Shown in pieces: positions 23,701 to 29,045 of a DNA stretch of 29,045 nt. Below the pieces are notes generated by a model. That model did no database searches. It saw nothing but the letters and a program-made list of their open reading frames with translations, and was not told the DNA's origin. Within the stretch, counting starts at the first letter, position 1; the number at the start of each line of letters is the position of its first letter. The position numbers and the translations under genes were made by a program. This stretch comes from Akkermansiaceae bacterium UBA7890 (GTDB lineage: Bacteria; Verrucomicrobiota; Verrucomicrobiia; Verrucomicrobiales; Akkermansiaceae), in the NCBI GenBank assembly GCA_002501065.1, contig DLRK01000130.1, positions 2,231-31,275 on the forward strand. The letters run 5' to 3'.

Positions 23701-24972
23701 AAACTGATTGCCCTTGCCAAGGCCCCCGGGACGGACGAGCACCTTCGCTGGGGCGCTCTCGTGGGGCTCGCGGCCTTCGGTGATCGCACGACGTTGTCCG
23801 AAATCGCCGGAAGTGCCCGGCCGGTCGGGCAGCGACGACAGGCGATCCAGGCTCTTGTGCCGCTCGATCCCAAGGCCGCCGCCGCACCCGCTGCCAAGCT
23901 GTTGTCGGACCCCGCAGCCGAACTGGAGACCGAAACGATCGTCAACGCCTTCCTCTCACAAAAGAGCGGTCCGTCCGCCCTCACCGCTGCGTTGAAGGGC
24001 AAATCGCTCCCACCCGGCGTCGCAACTTTCGGTCTCCGTTGTGCGACAACCGCGGGCAAGCGCGGCGCGGACCTCGTATCCATCTTCTCCGCCTCGGCGT
24101 CGCCTGTAAAGATGCCCCAGCAACTGACGGCCCGGCAGATCGGGCAGCTCCGGAAGGACGTGATCGCCACAGGCGATCCCGCCCGGGGCGAAGCGATCTA
24201 CCGCCGTCCCGCTCTGGCATGCATGGCCTGCCACGCGATCGCCGGGGGCGGCGGAAAGGTCGGACCCGACATGGTTTCGCTCGGGGCCAGCTCCCCGGTC
24301 GACTACATCATCGATTCGCTGTTGTCGCCCTCGGCGAAGATCAAGGAGGGTTACCACACCGTCGCGGTGACAACGAAGGATAACACCGCGATCTCCGGCA
24401 CGCTCGTCCGCGAGGGTGGCGGCAGCATCGTTGTCCGTGACGGCACGGGCAAGGAGACCGAGATCGCAGACGCCCAGGTTCAGTCGAAGACGATCGTGCC
24501 CGTTTCGTTGATGCCCCCGGCATTGACCGCTTCGCTCAACCGCAGCGAGTTCGTTGACCTCGTCGCCTACCTGTCGTCGCTGGGCAGGGACGGCGCCTAC
24601 AAGGCACCGTCCAACGCCTTCGTCCGGCGATGGGAGATCGGGGACAAGGTGACCTTCAGCCGCGTCGACGGATCACTGCCCCCGGGCGAGATCAAGGGCA
24701 GGACCCTGCGCTACACGATCGAAGTGACAACACCCGGAAGTATCGCGATGCTACTGGACGATTCGACCAGCGTGATTGTCAAGCGCGCCGGCGATGAAGG
24801 CATCGTCCGGGGCGAACTTTACAAAATCCTCGGTGCCCGCATGGTGCTCGATCTGCCGAAGGGACTCCACTCGTTTGACATCCACGTCACGCCTCGCCAA
24901 CAGGTCCCGCTCCGGATCGAGGTGGTCGAAGTGCCCGGATCGACCGGTCGAGCGACACCGGTGAATGAGTGA
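20776..24972 (+). CDS. Degenerate SGNH domain fused to PVC-type dehydrogenase propeller, HEAT repeats and cytochrome c domain
   Basis: A 1398-residue exported protein. Order: signal peptide (1-21); SGNH-like domain (about 35-235) lacking the usual catalytic residues; PVC membrane-bound-dehydrogenase-type propeller (about 325-685) with EGFEISLFAAEPMVKNPIHM, two DTDGDGRAD calcium-binding-like loops (392-400, 436-444), NPWGHGFNRWGQSFATDGAG and VADWYNPIINHGEVDFRDP; HEAT-like helical repeats (about 690-1110); PVC haem-binding domain (about 1135-1275) with CMACH at 1149-1153 and a downstream VGPDMVSLG; and a C-terminal beta-rich module (about 1290-1398). Electrons from oxidation of a sugar-like substrate in the propeller could pass to the haem, but substrate and activity are inferred. 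Sampled lines at 21001, 22321, 23101 and 24001 have 164 G+C of 240 bases, above the neighbours. No Shine-Dalgarno sequence is evident. Confidence 0.92.
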   Translation: MRRHPWLRAILILIAASSVHSAEPVPADDPGVPFQLGDGDTVVFVGSEFTEQRIKHNHLEAALTARWPDRGLRFYNLGWSGDTPAADSRGYFGGAAEGYRRLMDELNRIKPSVVFLEYGAIAAYDGPDGVQPFLARFDKLVTHVRRHTGRVVIVTPTPVETKPRIRDAIATLQSNRSAVTKALIGYADDHGLRAIDLFRAGFPGSRRTGYTHDGIRLNEEAYAAMADRTLAELKIDAPRLPLEKAAKLRELIAWKNDLYFHRYRPQNETYLRGFRKHEQGKNAKEIPLFDAMIAQAEARIAAFAQNKPLVPAPEAIPPAPRTVDALDPEDERRELKVPEGFEISLFAAEPMVKNPIHMNWDARGRLWVATSPIYPQIMPGARPSDEIIVLEDTDGDGRADKRTVFADDLLIPTAVLPDDRGGAYVANSTEVLHLSDTDGDGRADTRRVVLAGFGTEDTHHILHTFMWGPDGALYFNQSIYIHTHTETPHGVERLMGSGIWRLQTDTHKAEIVSRGLVNPWGHGFNRWGQSFATDGAGGHGINYAFRGSAFATANGYRRVLPGLNPGRPKYCGLVVISGRGFPDDWQDTLVANDFRGNRTHRFALEQQDSGYISKQQPDVITSRHRAFRPVDLKMGPDGALYVADWYNPIINHGEVDFRDPRRDTQHGRIWRLIRTDAPGIKRVDFVGASIAQLVTMLGSSEQYTRNTARRQLVLRDATKVAQALRKRLTSLKPTSASFEHDRLEILWTFQAIGVVELPLWDAVASSPDHRARATAMRILDDWGPPSDGGIERLRRGVADEHPQVRLEAVNTARYFDSDEAASIALGALDRNMDPYLDFALWETMRRLENRWLPKFLAGKQTFGGDPKQVAFAIKAVEKPQALNPLVELLAARKLDAKATRDAIALVGEMGTPGHLTVLYERALTDSAVRVPALAALVTASSRAKPGADLSRVSEMLDQPQAAHLAGIWRVEATKPKLIALAKAPGTDEHLRWGALVGLAAFGDRTTLSEIAGSARPVGQRRQAIQALVPLDPKAAAAPAAKLLSDPAAELETETIVNAFLSQKSGPSALTAALKGKSLPPGVATFGLRCATTAGKRGADLVSIFSASASPVKMPQQLTARQIGQLRKDVIATGDPARGEAIYRRPALACMACHAIAGGGGKVGPDMVSLGASSPVDYIIDSLLSPSAKIKEGYHTVAVTTKDNTAISGTLVREGGGSIVVRDGTGKETEIADAQVQSKTIVPVSLMPPALTASLNRSEFVDLVAYLSSLGRDGAYKAPSNAFVRRWEIGDKVTFSRVDGSLPPGEIKGRTLRYTIEVTTPGSIAMLLDDSTSVIVKRAGDEGIVRGELYKILGARMVLDLPKGLHSFDIHVTPRQQVPLRIEVVEVPGSTGRATPVNE

Positions 24973-25152
24973 TCCCATGCAGAGGTTCACCAGCCTGCAA
25001 TTCTGAGCCATTGCGTCATTGGCGTCTGAGCCAGCGGTCGAACTTTTCCTGTCACCTGTTCATTGGATGGGGGCCCTCGCCGAACTCCCTGAGCACCACT
25101 TCGGACTTGCGCGGACCGGGCGGGATGTCACGGTGTTTACGCCCCCGCCTGT

Positions 25153-25207
25153 GCCTGCTTCCGGGCCTTCGGAAAACCGGCCCCGAAGAAGGGAATTCCT
25201 GGCATTA
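25153..25207 (+). repeat. Dispersed GC hairpin repeat, copy G
   Basis: Contains gcctgcttccgggccttcgg, aaaaccggccccgaagaaggg and aattcctggcatta in the same order as the other copies. The stem is reduced to gggcc/ggccc. It sits 39 bases upstream of the next start codon in a 273-bp gap that otherwise shows no gene or clear promoter. Confidence 0.6.
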
Positions 25208-25245
25208 GCAGCAAGATTTGGGACCGTAATGACACATACCCTGAA

Positions 25246-28188
25246 ATGAGTTTCCAGTCCTGTATTCTCGCTTTCTTCCTGTGCCACACCCTCTCCCTGG
25301 GTGCAGTGGATTTCAACAGGGACATTCGCCCCTTGCTGGCCAGCAAGTGCTACACCTGCCATGGCCCCGACAAGGAAAGTCGCAAGGCCAAGCTGCGTCT
25401 TGATCTAAGGGAAGAAGCCATCAAAAAAGACGTGATTGTTCCCGGAAAGCTGGAGGACAGTGAACTTCATTACCGTATCCGCTCGGACGATCCGGAGGAA
25501 ATCATGCCTCCGTCCGATTCGAAAGTCACCCTGTCTGATCCGGAAAGGAACCTGCTTGAGAAATGGATCGTCGAGGGAGCCAAGTACGACCGGCACTGGG
25601 CCTTCGTTCCACCCGTCTCGCCCAGCATCCCGGAAACGAAGAAGGACTGGGGACGCAATACGATCGATGCCTTCATCATCGACAACCTGGAGAAGAACAA
25701 TCTGCAACCTTCCGGGGAAGCCGATCCCTACACCCTCGTCCGACGTCTTTACCTCGACTTGATCGGGTTGCCTCCCACCTTGGAACAAGCCGACACTTTT
25801 GTTCAGGACAAGCGTCCCGACGCCTACGAGCGATTGGTCGATCAGTTGCTTGCCTCTCCCCGCTACGGGGAAAAGTGGGCCCGCGAATGGCTCGATCTGG
25901 CCCGCTACTCGGACACCAACGGCTACGAGAAGGATCGGGTCCGCACAATCTGGCCTTACCGCGACTGGGTCATCCGGGCTCTCAATGCGGACATGCCCTT
26001 CGACCAATTCTCCATCGAGCAACTGGCCGGGGACATGTTGCCCGATTCCACTCAGGAACAAAAGGTCGCCACCGGTTTCCACCGCAACACCATGCTGAAC
26101 GAGGAAGGGGGGATCGATCCCCTTGAGTTTCGCTACCTCGCCATGGTTGACCGGGTGGCCACCACCGGAACTGTCTGGATGGGGTTGAGCACGGGATGCG
26201 CCCAGTGTCATTCCCACAAGTACGACCCCATAACCAACACTGAATATTACCAGATGATGGCTCTGCTCAACAACGCGGACGAACCAGACCTCTTTCTCCA
26301 GACTGAACAACAAGCCGGACAGAAGGCTGATCTCGAGAGAGGAATCGAGGAGAAGACCCTTGCCTTGCAGAAGGAAATCCCGGGGTTCGAGAAAGCCTTT
26401 CAGGATTGGGTCGTGAACGCGGGAAAAAACGCCACCCGATGGACTACCATTCGACCGACCGCGATGAAGACCAACCTTCCCAAACTGGAGATTCTGGAGG
26501 ATGGCTCGATTTTTTCCTCCGGCGACGTCACCAAGCGGGATGTCTTTGAACTGAACTTCACGAGCAACCAGCCGGTCACCGCTCTGCGCCTGGAGGCCCT
26601 GCCCGATGACCGCCTGCCCGATCGCGGTCCCGGGCGATGCTATTACGAGGGCCGCAAGGGCGATTTCTTTCTCAGTGAATTCACCCTGTTGGCCCAGGAG
26701 CAGAAACAGAAGATCGTCAACCCTTCCCACACCTATGGGAAGATCAGCATCGGCAGCGGATCAGCGGATGCCAAGAATGTGATCGATGGGAACGGTTCCT
26801 CGGGTTGGTCGACCGCCGGACAGACCGGTCAATCCCATCACCTGGTCCTCCCGCTTGAAAAACCCATTCCGCCCAACGTTCCGTTTTCCATCGAGATGCT
26901 CTTCGAGCGACACTTCGTAGTCAGCCTGGGCCGTTTTCGTCTCTCCGCCACTTCCGATGCCAGACAACCCAAGGCCAAGAAGCACGGACCGGTTACCGAA
27001 GACATCCTTGTGCGGGAATCCAACGCAAGTGACCAGCAGCTGGCACATTTAAGGGAGAGCTTTCTCGAACAGGATCCTCGCTGGCAAAAGCACCGCAAAC
27101 CGTTGGACGACCTGAGAAAGAGAATTCCCCGACTCGGACATACCCTTGTGATGCAGGAAAGGCCGGCTGACAATCCGCGCCCGACCTACCGGCACCATCG
27201 GGGGGAATACATCAGCCCCCGGGAGGAAGTTTCAGCCGGTGTTCCCACGGCCTTCGCAGGCATACCCGAGGGACAACCCAGGAACCGCCTGGCCTTCGCC
27301 CGCTGGTTGACCGGCGAACGAAACCCCCTGGTTGACCGGGTCACCGTAAACCGGACGTGGCGCTCCCTTTTCGGGGATGGACTCCTCCGCACGAGCGGAG
27401 ATTTCGGGACCCAGGCCCCTGCCCCGGATCATCCGGAGTTGCTTGACTGGCTCGCGGTCGAATTCCGCAAACAAGGACTCTCCCTGAAAAAACTGCACCG
27501 CCTGATCGTGACCAGTTCCACTTATCGTCAAAGCTCGCAGGTCTCCCCTGCCCTGCTCGCTCGTGACCCCAGGAACCGTTTGCTGGCCCGAGGTCCGCGC
27601 TTTCGCCTGTCTGGAGAATTAATCCGTGATCACATGCTGGTGGCCAGTGGCCTGTTATCCACCAAGATGTACGGTCCCGGGGTCTACCCGCCCCAACCGG
27701 CCAGCGTGACCGCCCTCGCCTATGGCAACACGAAATGGAATGTTTCCCAGGGAGAGGACCGTTTCCGGCGGTCGATCTATACCTTCAACAAGCGCACCGC
27801 CCCCTTCGCTGGATACCTGACCTTCGACGGGACCTCGGGAGAAGGCTGTGTTGCCCGGCGCAACCGGAGCAACACCCCCCTGCAGGCGCTTACCATGCTC
27901 AACGACGCAATGTACCTGGAACTCGCCCGGGCGGCCGGTCAATCCACTTACAAGGATGCCGGGGATCCCGTCTCCTCCCTCTTCCGGAAATTCCTGACCC
28001 GCCATCCACAGGCCAACGAACGGAAAGCCCTCCAATCCTTTCTCGATCAACAGACCGGACGCTTGCGCAAGGGCGAGCTGAAGCCGGAATTAGTCACCGG
28101 GAAAAAGAACGCCTCCCCGGAAGAAGCGGGCTGCGTCCTTCTGGCCCGTGTCATCATGAACCTCGACGAAACCATCACCAAACCATGA
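25246..28188 (+). CDS. PSCyt1-DUF1549-discoidin-like-DUF1553 (PSD1) multidomain cytochrome
   Basis: A 980-residue exported paralogue of the gene at 6618. Signal peptide at about 1-20; PSCyt1 (about 21-105) with CYTCH at 35-39; DUF1549/PSCyt2 (about 138-345) with NTIDAFIIDNLEKNNLQPSG, LDLIGLPPTLEQADTF and CAQCH at 318-322; an inserted beta-rich region (about 414-575) with VTALRLEALPDDRLPDRGPG, FFLSEFTLLA and AKNVIDGNGSSGW, resembling F5/8-type (discoidin-like) carbohydrate-binding inserts of this family; DUF1553 (about 640-980) with NRLAFARWLTGERNPLVDRV, FGTQAPAPDHPELLDWLAVE, NTPLQALTMLNDAMY and the closing MNLDETITKP. Predicted periplasmic or surface dihaem protein of unknown activity. Its stop codon overlaps the DUF1501 start in ATGA, indicating translational coupling. 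No Shine-Dalgarno sequence is visible; the start lies in CCTGAAATGA, as at 15870. Confidence 0.93.
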   Translation: MSFQSCILAFFLCHTLSLGAVDFNRDIRPLLASKCYTCHGPDKESRKAKLRLDLREEAIKKDVIVPGKLEDSELHYRIRSDDPEEIMPPSDSKVTLSDPERNLLEKWIVEGAKYDRHWAFVPPVSPSIPETKKDWGRNTIDAFIIDNLEKNNLQPSGEADPYTLVRRLYLDLIGLPPTLEQADTFVQDKRPDAYERLVDQLLASPRYGEKWAREWLDLARYSDTNGYEKDRVRTIWPYRDWVIRALNADMPFDQFSIEQLAGDMLPDSTQEQKVATGFHRNTMLNEEGGIDPLEFRYLAMVDRVATTGTVWMGLSTGCAQCHSHKYDPITNTEYYQMMALLNNADEPDLFLQTEQQAGQKADLERGIEEKTLALQKEIPGFEKAFQDWVVNAGKNATRWTTIRPTAMKTNLPKLEILEDGSIFSSGDVTKRDVFELNFTSNQPVTALRLEALPDDRLPDRGPGRCYYEGRKGDFFLSEFTLLAQEQKQKIVNPSHTYGKISIGSGSADAKNVIDGNGSSGWSTAGQTGQSHHLVLPLEKPIPPNVPFSIEMLFERHFVVSLGRFRLSATSDARQPKAKKHGPVTEDILVRESNASDQQLAHLRESFLEQDPRWQKHRKPLDDLRKRIPRLGHTLVMQERPADNPRPTYRHHRGEYISPREEVSAGVPTAFAGIPEGQPRNRLAFARWLTGERNPLVDRVTVNRTWRSLFGDGLLRTSGDFGTQAPAPDHPELLDWLAVEFRKQGLSLKKLHRLIVTSSTYRQSSQVSPALLARDPRNRLLARGPRFRLSGELIRDHMLVASGLLSTKMYGPGVYPPQPASVTALAYGNTKWNVSQGEDRFRRSIYTFNKRTAPFAGYLTFDGTSGEGCVARRNRSNTPLQALTMLNDAMYLELARAAGQSTYKDAGDPVSSLFRKFLTRHPQANERKALQSFLDQQTGRLRKGELKPELVTGKKNASPEEAGCVLLARVIMNLDETITKP

Positions 28189-29045
28189 ACTCCTCCCATC
28201 TTCTCCATCGTACCCGCCGACACTTCTTCAAGGATTGCGGGATCGGCGTGGGCAAGGTTGCCCTCGCCTCTCTTCTCGCCGGGGAAACCTTCGGGGCGAA
28301 GAGCAAGCCCGACTTCATGCGCCATCCGGTCAAGGCCAAGCGCGTCATCTTTCTCTTCATGGCCGGTGCCCCCAGCCAGCTTGAGCTCTTCGACAACAAG
28401 CCCAAGCTCAAGGAACTGGAAGGCAAACCCATCCCTCCATCCGTGATCAAGGGCCAACGCTACGCCTTCATCCAGCCCGACGCCGCCGTTCTCGGGCCTC
28501 GCTTCGAATTTTCCAGGCATGGACAGTCCGGGGCGGAACTTTCCTCCGCCCTGCCTCACCTGAGCAGGGTCGCGGACGACCTCGCTTTCGTCAAATCCGT
28601 CCATACCGACTTTTTCAACCACTCCCCCGCCCAGCTTTTCGTTAACACGGGAAGTGGAATACCGGGACGTCCCAGCATGGGCTCATGGTTAAGCTATGGG
28701 ATCGGAAGCGAGGCCAACGACTTGCCCGGATTCGTCGTTCTCAAGAGCGGGGGAAGTTTGAGCGGAGGCGCCGCCATGTGGAGCTCGGGCTTCCTGCCCT
28801 CCGAGCATCAGGGAGTTCCCTTTCGTGGAAGCGGAGATCCGATCCTGCACGTTTCCACACCCGAGGGCATCGACCAATCCGCCCAACGAGCCTCCCTCGA
28901 CCTTATTCGAAACTTGAATCAGGAAAGACTGGGCATTGTCGGAGACCCCGAGATCTCAACGCGCATCGATGCCTACGAAATGGCATACCGCATGCAGACT
29001 CGGGCTCCGGAACTGATGGACCTGTCCAAGGAATCCAAGGAGACT
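28185..29045 (+). CDS. DUF1501 family protein with Tat signal, truncated by window end
   Basis: The frame is open from the ATG at 28185 through the last base (287 codons visible), so the C-terminus lies outside the window. The ATG overlaps the TGA of the preceding PSD1 gene by four bases. The twin-arginine signal is RTRRHFFKDCGIGVGKVALA (arginines 11-12). DUF1501 motifs present are FLFMAGAPSQLELFDNKPKL, GSWLSYGIGSEANDLPGFVV, LRGSGDP-like FRGSGDPILHVSTPEGI and DAYEMAYRMQTRAPELMDLS; these closely follow the gene at 9796. The EFGR and GRDH metal-ligand-like blocks would lie in the missing part. It presumably works with the DUF1549/DUF1553 protein encoded just upstream. Confidence 0.93.
   Translation, partial: MNSSHLLHRTRRHFFKDCGIGVGKVALASLLAGETFGAKSKPDFMRHPVKAKRVIFLFMAGAPSQLELFDNKPKLKELEGKPIPPSVIKGQRYAFIQPDAAVLGPRFEFSRHGQSGAELSSALPHLSRVADDLAFVKSVHTDFFNHSPAQLFVNTGSGIPGRPSMGSWLSYGIGSEANDLPGFVVLKSGGSLSGGAAMWSSGFLPSEHQGVPFRGSGDPILHVSTPEGIDQSAQRASLDLIRNLNQERLGIVGDPEISTRIDAYEMAYRMQTRAPELMDLSKESKET

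Noticed and set aside
25052..25140. Possible gene remnant on the minus strand reading DIPPGPRKSEVVLREF before a TGA
   Set aside because: The peptide looks protein-like but I cannot place it in a family, and upstream the frame runs into repeat copy G. A protein search of this frame would be decisive; without it I do not call a pseudogene.
1..29045. tRNA, rRNA, CRISPR arrays, insertion sequences, prophage and attachment sites
   Set aside because: I found no cloverleaf-like gene, no regularly spaced repeat array, no transposase or integrase motif and no phage gene; the dispersed hairpins are too irregularly spaced for CRISPR.

Overview
The window looks like a chromosomal segment of a PVC-superphylum bacterium, most probably Verrucomicrobiota, with Planctomycetota as the alternative. 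The gene families are diagnostic: two PSCyt1/DUF1549/DUF1553 cytochromes, four DUF1501 proteins, DUF1800, a PVC-type dehydrogenase/HEAT/cytochrome fusion, a sulfatase and LamG proteins. There are no tRNA, rRNA, CRISPR, transposase, phage, transporter or regulator genes. Every complete gene except the DUF1800 gene starts with a recognisable Sec, lipoprotein or Tat export signal, so this is almost entirely a secretome region.

Layout, left to right: (1) the 3' end of a surface LamG-type protein (1-636, +), converging on a TolB-like propeller protein with two haem motifs, distantly like hydrazine synthase alpha (659-2980, -). (2) A DUF1800-DUF1501 pair (3398-6295, +). (3) A PSCyt1-DUF1549-LamG-DUF1553 protein with its DUF1501 partner (6618-11253, +). 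(4) A minus-strand pair: a DUF2961/GH172-like-SGNH hydrolase fusion (11460-13886) and a PQQ-type beta-propeller (14240-15439). (5) An unpaired DUF1501 gene (15870-17243, +). (6) A minus-strand operon in which a LamG surface protein (18872-20503), paralogous to the gene at position 1, precedes an arylsulfatase-like gene (17361-18788). (7) A 1398-residue multidomain protein, degenerate SGNH-propeller-HEAT-cytochrome (20776-24972, +). (8) A second PSCyt1-DUF1549-DUF1553 gene carrying a discoidin-like insert, overlapped by a DUF1501 gene cut by the window end (25246-29045, +).

A plausible joint role is recognition, desulfation/deacylation and oxidative attack on sulfated or otherwise complex polysaccharides in the periplasm or at the cell surface, with the cytochrome domains passing on electrons. 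The biochemical role of DUF1501, DUF1549, DUF1553 and DUF1800 is not established, so this remains inference.

The most unusual non-coding feature is a family of about seven imperfect GC-rich hairpin repeats of roughly 50-65 bp, each followed by a GAAAAAGG(GAATTCC) tail. They occupy nearly every intergenic gap longer than about 110 bp and all lie in the same orientation, whatever the direction of the flanking genes. A separate two-copy, 56-bp-period tandem repeat lies directly upstream of the first PSCyt/PSD gene.
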